From: Phaeosaccion multiseriatum
Lineage: Eukaryota; Ochrophyta, other classes
Assembly: GCA_965112735.1 (NCBI GenBank)
Contig: OZ218955.1
Span: forward strand, 3,224,001 to 3,288,000
Direction: 5' to 3'
Length of the DNA: 64,000 nt
In this document: positions 23,729-34,169 of the stretch, piece after piece
Layout of the letters: every line of letters begins with the position of its first letter
How positions within the stretch are numbered: the stretch's first letter is position 1
The notes under the pieces: model-generated
What the model saw: only the letters and a program-made list of their open reading frames with translations
Told to the model about the DNA's origin: nothing
The model's database searches: none
Position numbers and translations under genes: made by a program

Positions 23729-26310
23729 TGTGTGTGTGTGTGTTTCTTGCCAGTGCACGCTGCACCGTACTCTCTCTCTCGCCCCTTCAAGCAAGGAAGC
23801 TCACTTTCATTCTCTCTGTCTGGTTTGTTTCGCTCCACAACCCCCCTCCCCCCCCCCCGTGGAGGGCGTTACCTTATGCGGTGAGGACGATCCATTCATG
23901 GTCCTGTAGAGAATGTGCTGAGTAGAGCAAGGGGGCCTTGGAGCAACCCATGGAAGAGTCTCGCTTCCATGGGCCCGTCTTTTTGCTAGTCCCCTCCTTG
24001 TCTGCTGTTCCCGCTTTATTATCTGCTGCTTTTCATCGCACTGTGTGCACCTCGCTCGGATTCTTTTACTGGAAGTGCTCTGTGTAGCTAGTCTTGACCC
24101 ACTTTTCTCTCGTCTTTTGCTGCTGGGTGGCTCCCCGTCTCCTCCTGCCACGGCGTCTCGCACTGGCTGGCAGACGTCGACGAGGACGAGATTGCAGACC
24201 ATCTCGACAAGTGAGTGTTCTAAACTATGGACCGACTGGAGTGGTGTGGTGTGCGTTCTGATTGCGTGCGTGTAGCTAGCTACCCCCCCCGCGTCTCGCT
24301 CCCTTTGAAATCTCTCTCCTTGCTTGTTGCTCCTTGGTCCTCGCAGCTGCCCTGGCGTAGGCAACCCCAAGCAAGAGGATGCCGATGGAGACGGAGTTGG
24401 AGACGCTTGTGATAAGTAAGGAGCGAGTTTGAGTGAATGTGCCCCCCCCCAAGCGTCTCTCTGTCATGCCATCGTCATCCCCTGCTTGTCTACCCCCCCC
24501 GCGTCTCGCTCCCTTTGAAATCTCTCTCCTTGCTTGTTGCTCCTTGGTCCTCGCAGCTGCCGTGGCGTAGGCAACCCCAAGCAAGAGGATGCCGATGGAG
24601 ACGGAGTTGGAGACGCTTGTGACAAGTAAGGAGCGAGTTTGCGTGAATGTGCCCCCCCCCAAGCGTCTCTTTGTCATGCCATCGTCATCCCCTGCTTGTC
24701 AAGTTTTCCCGTGCGTGCGGGTTGCTTTGTGACTTGGCCGGCTCCCTCCTGTGTGTGGCCAAGTGCCCTGCCTGGTGTCTTCCTTCCGTGAAGGATCTCA
24801 CGCTGACTAGCTACACCTCCCTTCTCTCCTCTTTGCTTCCTCTGCTCCTTCCAGCTGCCCTTCTGTGGCCAACGCGAACCAGGCTGCTGTCACTACCTGT
24901 GGTGAGGACGATGTCCTTTGAAACATCACAGGACTGACTGTATTGCCCTGGCTGGTGATGTGTAATACTCTACTGGCTTAGATTGATATCTCTCTCAATC
25001 AATCATCTCCGCCTCTTTGGATGACGTGTGGTGGTGCTTTCTTTTCAGACGATGGCCAGGCCCAAGGAGACCCGATGGTTTTCGGCTTCAAGCAGCAAAT
25101 CTTCCTCTTCAAGGGAGCCCACAACACTTGGTACGCTGCCTTAGCGGAGAGGCACTTGCAGTGGAACTGGAGGCTGTCCGTCTTCGCCTCCTGCGAGAAC
25201 GGCGCCCAACCGGTGGGTGAAGAGATGCGGCATCATTGGGGGGACTCGTCGTCGAATCTGAGCACCTGGGCTCCCGAGACAGTCACTGATAGTACTGGCC
25301 GATCACCACAGTTCCTCACCCGCCCCTCTTTTCCCTCGGCGGCGGTCTCGCGCTTGACTTCTCGGTTTCTTCTCTCTCTTCCATTAGCCAGACTTGGCTT
25401 GCCCCCCTTTGACTCATGAACCCCTCGTCACCTTCCCTTTGCAAACACACAACCGCACGCACGCACACACGCACGCACACAGACATACATTACCGCCTTG
25501 GCCTTTACCTTCCCTCCCCCTCTGGACGGGGATGACAAGACCGCTCTCCTTGGAGGGGCGGGCACGGCTGCGTCTTCGAGAGTGCTGGTGGAGGTCATAG
25601 ACGTGGAAAAGTACAACCCGGACTACATCCGGGGGGAGGAGCGCACACCCCGTGCCGAGCAAATCCTGGGCTACGGCTCTCTGGGAGTCACCATCGAGGA
25701 CAAGAAAATCACCAAGCCGGGGCTCTACCACATGGCCAACGGTGGCACGGTGATGGCATTTAACGCGTTCGGCCCCTGTCAGGTCAAGCGCGACATCCAC
25801 ATGATGGAAGAGCTCAACGAGGCGGAGAGGCTCAAAGCCTCGCCTCTCAGACGACGCCGCCTCTCGGAGATGGCAGTGGATGACGACCTTGCGGCGCTGC
25901 TGGCTGTGGAGTCTCGCCTGCACAAGGCCGAGGATAGGCCCCTCTGTGAGGCGTGGATCGCGGAAAAGCGTGTCGAGAGAGACCTCTTCACCTCACCCGG
26001 GTCGTGGGCGAGCGTTTACATCTTCACCGACACGTACTCCTTCCAGGTGGACTACCGCCAGGAGACTGAGCGCTGCTACGCCCATGTGCTCGACGTTGGC
26101 TTCATCCACAAGCCCAATGACATCGGCGTGGAACGCTGGAGCGGGGTCATGGGAGAGACTCAGAGCCTGAAACGCGACAGCTCTGGGCATCCCCTCGACA
26201 GGGACAGGGACCTCATCCTGTCCTCCTCCAAGGACGAGGACTACGTCGTGGACGGGCCCTGGGGGACGGACTTTGTGGCCCGACTGGACGGCGCCTGGAC
26301 GGAGGAGTAG
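18115..26310 (+). CDS. secreted cysteine-rich protein with thrombospondin type-3 repeats and VWD-like C-terminus
   Basis: Exon 1 (18115-18205) starts MEPLRRASLTLLSVLAL, a signal peptide. Many short exons follow. Well-phased ones are 18619-18737, 19833-19889, 20302-20358, 20511-20588, 20769-20806, 21013-21032, 21232-21356, 21928-21966, 22247-22303, 22804-22908, 23259-23339, 23488-23531, 24174-24210, 24347-24415, 24557-24625, 24855-24901, 25049-25212 and 25483-26310. Exons 19833, 20302 and 22247 are homologous 19-codon cassettes of the pattern ASF.G.SSV.C.GR..C. Pairs 20511/23259 and 20769/23488 are likewise duplicates. Near 24200 the acidic repeats NCPGVGNPKQEDADGDGVGD resemble calcium-binding thrombospondin type-3 repeats. 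The end (GDPMVFGFKQQIFLFKG, ERHLQWNWRLSV, TYITALAFTF) resembles a VWD-like domain. It is probably extracellular. Exons near 18854-18886, 22478-22600 and 23860-23881 are uncertain. Function unknown. Confidence 0.72.
19606..20140 (+). repeat. diverged duplication inside introns of the secreted gene
   Basis: About 115 bp at 19606-19720 (TCTTGGATCTGGG to GGCCGTCCCGTTCCCTCGTT) is repeated in diverged form at 20029-20140. Together with the homologous exons beside each copy it shows that whole intron-exon blocks were duplicated. Confidence 0.75.
23647..23741 (+). repeat. (GT)n microsatellite in the secreted gene
   Basis: About 47 GT units with one GC interruption near the end, in an intron following the 23488-23531 exon. 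Confidence 0.93.
24281..24700 (+). repeat. two 210-bp tandem copies carrying a thrombospondin type-3 exon
   Basis: 24281-24490 and 24491-24700 differ at only about four or five positions. Each holds 66 bp of intron, the 69-bp exon and the start of the next intron. The duplication adds exactly one in-phase 23-residue repeat to the protein. The high identity of intron and exon alike indicates a recent event. Confidence 0.93.
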
Positions 26311-26965
26311 CTAGCTAGCTGGGAAGGGAGGGTAGAGTGGATGGTAGCGGACGGGCTTGGGTGCTGCTGCTGGGCCCGGAGCACGAGAGAGATCGACGCG
26401 CCTTGTGAAGGGCCTTGTGGAGGGGAGGTGGCGTGCGCATAGGAGCTGAGAGGGAAGCAAGGCTCGTGGGTTTTTTTTCGATTCGAAGAGGGTATTAGCT
26501 AGGCGTGGTGGCACTCTGTCTGCTGATGGAGCTGTGAAGAAGAGGGGCTCCGGGCCTTGCTTGGTGCCCCTTCTTGGGGGATGTTTCTTTAGTTTGGGGA
26601 GCTTACAATAGCGATGGGAAGAAGGGGGGGGGGTGTACTATTAGTTGAGTTTAGTTTAGGCAGGGCGGGGACCTTTGGTCTGGCTGGGCGGGGAGTGGTT
26701 TGACGAGCCGCTCTTCTCGGGCTCTCTGTAGTTGGAAGTTTAGCTTCGTTAGGTGGGGGGGGGGGCGGCGGGTGGGCAGAAGTTTTAGTTTAAGGGGGGC
26801 TGCTGGAGGCAGAGAGGGGGGGGAGAAACCCCCCCCCTTAAAGGCGTTGTTACTTTGGGAGCTTAGCGATAGGAAGGGGGGGCGTTTTGGTTTTCGTTCT
26901 TCATTCCCTTCTCTCCGATTCCAGTTATTAAGTCAATAAATAATTTCCTCCCACCCGATCTCTCT
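26311..26965 (+). other. 3' flank of the secreted gene, no gene seen
   Basis: G-rich sequence with several G runs of 7-10 and repeated GTTTAGTTT/TTAGTTT words. AGTCAATAAATAATTT near 26930 is the only polyadenylation-like sequence and would fit the upstream gene. Confidence 0.55.
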
Positions 26966-27115
26966 CGATTCGACACAGGGTCCTGGCTGGTATCACTTTG
27001 TTCTGATGGGGAGGACTGACGAGTCGGAGGGATCCGACCTCGGGGGCTAAGTTCCCCGGCCGATCCCTGGTGACGTTACTTTTAGACAACCATACATTGT
27101 AGATGGCACTTAAAG
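26966..27115 (+). mobile_element. retroelement 3' block, copy A
   Basis: About 150 bp roughly 80 percent similar to 27666-27815. Shared words are TTCGACACAGG, TCCTGGCTGGTATCA, GGCTAAGTTCCCCGG, TTACTTTTAGACAACCATA and TAGATGGCACTTAA. GGGGAGGACT and AAGTTCCCC can pair in this copy, and the corresponding bases in copy B still pair, so a hairpin is likely. No coding part precedes it, so this copy is 5'-truncated. Confidence 0.75.
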
Positions 27116-27131
27116 GTTATTATGCAGCTTC

Positions 27132-27820
27132 ATGAGGGCAAGAACGGTCACCCCGCGACGAGGGAGAGGGGGGAGCAACGCCGTGAGGAGTGACGCCCAC
27201 GTGGCCAAGCAGATGGAGATGGACATCGTGACTCCCCCCAGGATGTTTGAGCTTCCGTCCGATCATGAATATGGCGACGGCCACAAGTCCCTCATGATCG
27301 ACGTCACGCTCACAGATGCCACCAACACCACTAACCGGGCCAAGGCATCGAAGGAGGCACTCGCGGCAGCCAAGAAGGCTGAAGCAACCAAGCGGACCAG
27401 GTATGGGGTGCCACAGGTAGCTAGGCATGGAAGGCCAGGGTGGGGACATCCACTATGACCCCACGCGGTACCACCTCGTCCCTTTCGCAATAGAACAGCA
27501 AGGCGCATTTGGTCCTTCTGCTCAGATGTTTATGAAAACACTCGCCACCCACATGGCTGGGGGGCACGAACATCTGGCTGGACACGAGCGAGGGCTTATG
27601 CGAGAGCTGTTTTCGTCATTCGGCGACGATTAGCCGTAGCGCTCCAGCGGGCCCGACACGAACGATCGGTTCGACACAGGATCCTGGCTGGTATCAACTT
27701 TGTTCCAATGGGGAGAACTGATGAGTCAGAGGGGCACGACCTCGTGGAGGGCTAAGTTCCCCGGTGCGGTGAGACATTACTTTTAGACAACCATAGATGG
27801 CACTTAAGGGTAATAAAGCC
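27132..27820 (+). mobile_element. non-LTR retroelement 3' ORF remnant plus 3' block, copy B
   Basis: The coding part ends at the TAG 27631-27633. GDGHKSLMIDVTLTDATN and the Ala/Lys-rich helix that follows are in one frame; HYDPTRYHLVPFAIEQQGAFG and MRELFSSFGDD are in another, so there is a frameshift near 27410-27430. The layout (DVT strand, Lys-rich helix, then LVPFAIE..G..G) matches the C-terminal part of LINE-type reverse-transcriptase polyproteins in protists. That match is from memory of the pattern and no reverse-transcriptase core is present. The 3' block follows and ends GGCACTTAAGGGTAATAAAG, with an AATAAA-like signal. Confidence 0.65.
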
Positions 27821-27837
27821 TCCCCCCCCCCCCCTTT

Positions 27838-28190
27838 TTGAAGAAAAGAAATGGACTTGAAACGCACGCAGCTGCAGCAGTCAGCGAGACCTACGACCCC
27901 GAGGTGCACCTCACCACCTTCGCCATCGATACCCATGGACGACTCGGCGCACAGGCACAATACATCCTACACGACGCCCTAGCCGAGCACGTCGTCTCCC
28001 GCACCGGGCGCACCGGCTGTTTCACCACCAAGGGCCAAGTCCTCTCCAAACTTCGACGCCTCATTAGCTGCAGCCACCAGAAGTGGCTCTCGCAGGGACG
28101 GCTCAACCGCGGCCCCGGACCAGCGCTCCCCCTCCTCGGCCAGGAGCGAGAGGATCTCGCGAGAGCGTGTGGAGGACTCATTCGTACGAG
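27838..28190 (+). mobile_element. retroelement ORF remnant, copy D
   Basis: YDPEVHLTTFAIDTHGRLG followed by AQAQYILHDALAEHV and LRRLISCSHQKWLSQGRLN parallels YDPTRYHLVPFAIEQQGAFG and AQMFMKTLATHM in copy B, but here the frame is open and no 3' block follows. The open frame continues without a stop into the dioxygenase gene whose ATG is taken at 28195. Confidence 0.6.
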
Positions 28191-28194
28191 TTCT

Positions 28195-28675
28195 ATGGCT
28201 TGTGCTAGAGCGGCGACTAGGTGCTTGCGACACAAAAGCCGCCCATGGCTGATCAGCAGCAGGAGCAGGCACACGAGCACAGTCGCCTCAAGTGTTCTTC
28301 CAGGTAGCACCAGTCGCAGAAGGAGCAGGATGAGGAGCAGTGGTTGTACCCTCGACCCTTTTCGCCATGGAGTTGGACGGCGGTATATCTTCAGCGGTAC
28401 CAAAGCTGCTGGAAGGAGTACTACTGACAGGCTCAGTGGGCGGCAATCATTGGGGGGGGGCTGGTCTGCCTTTGTGGCCGACTGCGGGGTTGCTCATGTC
28501 TCCGTGGCCGAGGGTGGTACACGGGTAAAGATAGAGTGGGAGGACGGCCACTCGAGTGAGTTTCTCGCGCTCTGGCTTCGAGATCACAGCCCCTCGGCCT
28601 ATGATGGTGCAACAAAGCAGCGCAAGGTGGACACCCACCTCATTCCGCTCGAGACGTCCGTCTCGTCGGCTTACT

Positions 28676-28715
<40 letters not shown>

Positions 28716-30536
28716 TAGGGGCGTGTCAGAAAGGAAAAGAGAGGATGGGAGCTGTAGGCTCACAACAGAAAGTGGTGGCAGCACACTCAATCTGACAGTG
28801 GAGTGGACGGACCTCCAAGGGTCTCCCTCTCCCTCTCCCTCCTCGTCGTCGTCGTTCCCCCTCTCGTGGCTCAAGTCACAGTGCTCCTCTGCGCGAGCCC
28901 GAAGCATGCGCGAGAGATTCCGCAGCTCTGTTCCGCCAGGGATACCTTCGGAGGCATTGGAAGCAGCAGCAGCAGCAGCAGCAGGAGGAGGAGGAGGAGG
29001 AGGAGAAGGAGGAGGAGGAGGAGCCGCTGAGGCGAGGGAGCTGCCACTGAGACAAGTACTGTGGGGCAGCGACCTTTTCTCGTCGTCATCGTCGTCGTCC
29101 CCGTGCTGCTTCGACTATCAGGAGGTCATGTCGGAGCATGCCGAGCAAGGCGAAGACGAAAGTGGCCCCGAAAATAGCAGTAGCGCTAGCAGCAGCAGTA
29201 GTAGCAATAGCAGCAGCAGCAGCAGCAGGAGCAATAACAGCGGGACAGAAGGAGGAGTGGATAGTGGTGGCCGTGATGGAGGAAGCAGCCTGGACGGGGT
29301 GCTCACAAGCCTCTTAACACACGGCATTGTCCTCGTGCGAGGTACGCCTCTCACCATGGATGCAACAGAAGCTTTCGCTCGTCGTGTAGGCGGGCATATT
29401 CAGCACACTCTCTACGGCGGTATGTGGAGCACAGCACCCCCGCAGGAGGAGTGGGAGGAGGAGCATCAGGACCTGGCGTATGGACAGGGAAGATTGGAGG
29501 CGCACACGGATTGCGCGTACTTTGCACAGCCGCCGGGGCTGCAGGTGAGGGAGGGAGGGATATTTTAGAGGAGTATGGGAAGAGAGAAGAGCGAGGGAGA
29601 CGTGCACCCCAGCCGCTGTCCAATAACAGGCAATCAATCGCCCGTGCGGCGGATTTCCTTTACTTTTTTTACCCAGCATGGTACACCCGGCTTTTTTGTT
29701 TGGCTCTTCTCTTGCTGCTGCTGGGCCCGCAGATCTTCAACTGCGTGACACAGGCCCACATGGGGGGAGAGAGCACCTACGTCGACGGCTTCCATGTGGC
29801 AGAGCGACTGAGACGGGAGCACCCCGAAGCTTTCCGGTTCTTCACCGACACGCCGCTGCGTTACTACTGCTACGACGGAGGCTACCACTACGAGGCTATG
29901 GGTCCTGTATTCACACTCGGGAAGGCCAGTCGTGAGAGAGATGGGGCAGCAGCAGCAGCAGGAGGAGGAGGAGGAGGAGGAGGAGGCGGGGAGGAGGAAG
30001 AGGAGGGTGAGGGGAAGGAGGAGGTCGAGGAGGTAGTGCAGGTGCGGCACAACGACAATGACCGCGCCCCTCTCAGCCACCTGACGAGCGGCCAGATCGA
30101 CGCTTTCTACGGGCATCATCAGACACTCTCTGCGGTCATTCGAGACCCTAACATGGTCGTGGTCAGGAACCTCCAGCCGGGGGAGATGGTGGTGGTGCTG
30201 AATCACAGGGTCATGCACGGGAGGCTGGCCTTCTCGGAGGAGGAGGAGGAGGAGGTTTATACCCGTGCCCCAGCAGCACCACCACCAGCAGCAGCAGCAG
30301 CAGCAGCAGGAGGAGGAGGAGGAGGAGGAGAGGGGCTACTGACAAGGGGCAGCAAGGGCACGAGTGAGTGTGAGAGCAAGAGGAAGGGCAGGAGGACGTT
30401 GCTGGGGTGCTACATAGGGATGGACGAGGTCATGTCTCGGGCAAGAGCGAGGGGCCTTATTGGGCCTGCAGCAGCGGCGGCGGCATTGCCTACGACAAGG
30501 GCGGCCAGGATGGGCTCGGGGGGACTGCCTTCGTGA
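28195..30536 (+). CDS. trimethyllysine dioxygenase-like 2-oxoglutarate/Fe(II) oxygenase
   Basis: Two exons, 28195-29544 and 29733-30536, joined in phase 0, give about 717 residues. The family hydroxylates trimethyllysine or gamma-butyrobetaine in carnitine synthesis. Motifs seen: WEDGHSSEFLALWLRDHSP (N-terminal domain), LEAHTDCAYFAQPPGLQ with the HxD iron ligands, GGESTYVDGFHVAERL, VVVLNHRVMHGRLAF with the distal iron His, and LLGCYIGMDEVMSRARA, where a preceding Arg would hold 2-oxoglutarate. VDGF.VA and the C-terminal CY...DEV.SR favour trimethyllysine dioxygenase over gamma-butyrobetaine dioxygenase, but only moderately. The start MACARAATRCLRHKSRPW is Arg-rich and lacks acids, as in a mitochondrial presequence. 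Long Ser, Ala, Gly and Glu inserts inflate the size from the usual ~420. The ATG lies at the edge of retroelement DNA, so the start is less sure. Confidence 0.82.
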
Positions 30537-31419
30537 CCGGTGCGCCGCTTTGAAGGGCTGCATGCTCCCTTTGGAAGGGAGTGCGCCTCTGGAGTACCGT
30601 AACGGAGGGAGGGGGGGAGAGAGGGAAGGAGGGAGCGAGCGAGCGAGGGAGGGAGGGAGGTGGAGAATGGCCCCTTCAAACGAATTCATTTTGGTCAATT
30701 GCTGTGCAGCAGCAGGACCTTTGTTGTTTATAATGCTGCATATTTTTGAAGTGAAAGAAGTTGTGTACAAATGCGATCAAGTATTTTTGATTTTTTTTAA
30801 CACTCGATTCGCTCTATTTTTTGCGGAAGTGGACGTACGGGGCAAAATGACGTTGGGAGAAGCGCTTTCCTCTTCATTTAGCTCTGTGAGATGCCTACCG
30901 GGATTTTTTCCCTTCCCTACTTGTCAGCATTTCTGCAAGCGCACTCCCCCTTGCCGCCCGACTCCTAAAAAACGGGCGCTTTCGGCCATTCTTTTACGCA
31001 AATCGAGAATTAAATATAAGGTATGTGACGTATACACGAGATCAATTGCGCGAGCCAGCTCTGGGCAAGAGGGCCTGAAGGAGCAGAGCCATAGCCGCTG
31101 CTGCCAGAGGGAGGAGCAGCGAAGGTCGGAGCGCGTTGCCTGCTCCCTTGATGCTCGGTGTGCAAGTCTGTGGGTAGGCGGGGAGGTAGGCGGGGCGGTA
31201 GACGGGGCGGTAGACGGGTAAGATTGTAGACGGACCAAGGACCAACCACGCATCGCAAGCACAATTACGCTCATCCACCCACCCGCGGACACACACGCAC
31301 ATACACAAACACACACGCACGCACACAAACACACACATAAGAAGGAGGGCTGCTCATAAGAGCCATGGATTGAAGCAAGGTCACGTATGCCAGCAAGCAC
31401 CCCATTGGCACTAGAGCCT
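30537..31419. other. intergenic, no gene seen
   Basis: Contains a short tandem of GGCGGTAGACGG-like units at about 31176-31220 and CA/GT-rich sequence at 31290-31340. Open frames here have no recognisable domain or splice structure. Confidence 0.55.
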
Positions 31420-33681
31420 CTATTTGCGTACATGCATGTATGCGTTCGTGCATGTGCGTGCGTGCGTGCCTCCTTCACGCTAGAGAGAGAGAGGGAAGGG
31501 CCACAACCTTCCACCTACCTTTTTATCGTCATCATAGTCAACGAAGGGCTGCCCCGGGTAGTAGTCGCGGTAATACACGGGGTTTCCGTCGTTGTCAAGG
31601 GGGTTGTTCTCTTCCGCGTGGCCGTTGAAGTACACGGACTCTCCACAGCGCCACAAGTCGTACGGGTATTCGCCTGTGCTTGTGCGTGGTTGTGAGAGAG
31701 GTTTGTGTGTGTTTGTGACACAGAGAGAGAGAGTGGGAGTGCGTGCATGTGTGTGTGTGCGTGTGTGCGTGTGTGTGCGTGTGTGCGTGTGTGTGCGTGT
31801 GTCACGTAGGTAACAGACAGAAGGGGTGTGAGCGGCGAGCGAGAGAGCGAGCAAACGAGCAATTTCTTTCCCTCTCAGCCCCCCGATCACGTCACGAAGG
31901 GCACCCAACACTCTCGCCTCGTGCATTTGCTCCAAGCTCCGTCCCCTGGATCACGCAATGCCCACACACGCACGCATGCACGGAGGCACGCACGCACGCA
32001 CTCACGCACTCACGCACGCACCCACTCACTCACCCACCCACTCCCTCACTCACTCACTCACTCACGCACGCACGCACTTACGCACGCACCCACCCGCTCA
32101 CTCACTCACTCACATGCGATCATCATGTTCTCACAAGCACTGCGGCAGGTCATAAGGGTGTTGCCGTCGTCGTCGCAGCGAGGGAAGTTGATCCAACACA
32201 TGTAGTTACGGAAGGCGTCACGGCAGTCGTCGTTGTAGACGAAGCGAGGCACAGGGGCACCCGTGTTGCCGTACTCGTCAACACCTGTTGAGCGATGAGG
32301 GGGGTGGGGGGGAGGAGGGAGGACGTGCCTGTGCGTGAGAGAGAGAGAGAGAGACAGAGGAGGGACACGCATCACCAACCCCACCACCACCACCACCACC
32401 ACCCGACCTACGTACGTATACAAACGCTCCACCCCATACCACCTGCCCAGCGACCCGGCTCCCAAGTCCGACTGAAACTGAAACTGAGGCTCCACAAGAC
32501 TCAGCTACCTCACTCACCCTTCTTCTGCAGCTTCTTGTTCTTTTCAATCTCCATCCTGCTCGACACGATGTCCACGTACTGCGCCTCAATCCAGCTGTCC
32601 TTGGCAGAGATAGTGTTGTTGAGCCAGCGCCCGTCAGGCCACTCGCGGGAGGGGTTCAAAGGCTGGCAGTCGTAGCAGCAGTAGAAGCAGTATTAGCAGC
32701 AGCAGAAGCAACAGTAGCAGGAGGAGGAGGAGGAGGAGGAGGAGGAGGAGGAGGAGGAGGAGGAGGAGGAGGGTAGGTAAGCTGCACGTCGGCGGAGAGT
32801 GGGTGAGAGGGGGTGAGTGAGTGAGTACATGAGTGAGTGAGCGAGGGAGTGAGTGAGTGAGAGAGGGGAAAAAGATGGGTCAGTGATCGAGTGAGGGAGG
32901 AAGGCAGTCCGTGCGTATATGGGGGAGGTTGACAGATATTTGTGCAAAGGCAGAAGACGAGGGTGGTGCCCATGGGGTGTGTGTGTCTGTGAAGACTGCG
33001 CTCCCCTCACTCTCACGTACTCACATTGTACTTTGGAACACAGGCAGTGTATTTGATCACACCGGCACACCAGGGCATGTTGGCAATGCGGTAGTCAATG
33101 TCTGTGGCGAGATCAGAGTCGCAGACACCGATATCCACGCCCTGAATCACACAGCCCTCCACCCCCACGACCCCCCTCTGCCACGTCCTCACATCATTCA
33201 GTAGCCCCAACCAAAGTGGTACCAAAAATAGACTTGTGCAAAGGCCCAGAAAGGAGGTAGGGAGAAGCTGGAGCCCACCGGCGCGCCGTCTTGCCGGCCC
33301 TCCTGGGCTCCTTCTCCCTCTTCTGCAGCCCCGGAGGCAGAGAGTGTTGCTGCCCTTCCAGGGAAGAACGACGAATTGTCCCCGAGCTACCGCGCTATCT
33401 TCACCGGTGCCTGAATCTGTGCTTCCTGCATCGCAGCGAGATACGGTGCCTGCTCCCACACGAGCCCTACGTTTTCTTCTCTTTGGCCCACCGTCTACTC
33501 TTGGCAGCGCCATGGAAGGCCTATTCACGGCACGTAAGGCTGCTTCCCTTGGCCCTCCCGCTCCTGATGGCCATGGATATGCTCCTGGTGTTCTTTCTCC
33601 TCCCGCGGCGGCTGCTGATGGTGTTGGCGGTTCAACAATGCACCCACAGTGGAGCTGGCGCTTGCGGCTGGAGCGTTCCAT
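31420..33681 (-). CDS. membrane or secreted protein with frizzled-type cysteine-rich domain
   Basis: Minus-strand exons 33681-33025, 32662-32518, 32284-32114, 31673-31519 and, tentatively, 31479-31420 keep frame and give about 395 residues. An N-terminal basic, low-complexity stretch (~140 residues) is followed by a hydrophobic segment SFLGLCTSLFLVPLWLGLL, which could anchor a type II membrane protein. The lumenal part has many Cys: EGCVIQGVDIGVC, NMPWCAGVIKYTACVPKY, then DDCRDAFRNYMCWINFPRCD, LMTCRSACENMMIAC and DLWRC. The spacing C...Y.C...FP.C....C...C......C is that of frizzled-type domains, which in animals bind Wnt ligands; no such pathway is implied here. The N-terminal 140 residues and last exon are uncertain, and the opposite strand there also has open frames. 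Role unknown. Confidence 0.62.
32719..32772. repeat. (GGA)n microsatellite in an intron of the frizzled-type gene
   Basis: About 18 GGA units (TCC on the coding strand) upstream of the acceptor at 32663. Confidence 0.9.
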
Positions 33682-34169
33682 GTAGCGGACCCACCCTCAC
33701 AATCAAGCCTCTAGTCTCTACTCAGGCTTCTGACCCTACCTCCACCACTACTCTTACTACTCCCTGCCGCTAGCCCTTCTCCCTCTCCTCTCCTCCGTGC
33801 CCCTGCTCGTTCTCGTTCGGTGAAGATGGAGGGTTTGCAGCAGCAGCCGCAGCAGCCGCAGCAGCAGTAGAGCAGCGACGGCCGCAGCAATAGGTACAGA
33901 TCAAAGAGAGGTCAAGACAAAGACGCGAAAGAAGAGCCAAGGAGGTGAGGCGGTGTAACAGATACCAAAACAAAGATTGTTAAAGGTGACTACCTGGTGT
34001 CAGGCCTCCCCTCCTCCTCCCATTTTTTCACAGATCCATCCTCAGTGTGGTCACGGGGAGAGGAAGGAGAGTCCAGGAGCAGAGGATAGACCTGAGGAAA
34101 GAGGAGAATCCCGGGAGGGACTTTGGTCTCAATCTCACGGCGCTGAGTTCCTTATTGGATCCGCCGCCG
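33682..34169. other. divergent intergenic region before the finger gene
   Basis: Lies between the minus-strand frizzled-type gene and the plus-strand ATG at 34170. TTTTTTCACAG ending at 34033 looks like a splice acceptor, and the frame is open from 34034 to 34170, so the finger gene may have an upstream exon. No start for such an exon could be fixed. Confidence 0.5.

Noticed and set aside
27000-27060. Hammerhead-like CTGACGA / CTGATGA followed by a short stem in the retroelement 3' block
   Set aside because: The GAAA segment required after stem II is absent in both copies, so a hammerhead ribozyme cannot be claimed.
27427-27633. Separate small gene starting at 27427
   Set aside because: It is the frame-shifted continuation of the retroelement frame upstream and ends at the element's own 3' block.
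31960-32110. CACG/CACT direct repeats that could suggest a CRISPR-like array
   Set aside because: Irregular 4-bp microsatellite without unique spacers, inside an intron of a eukaryotic gene.
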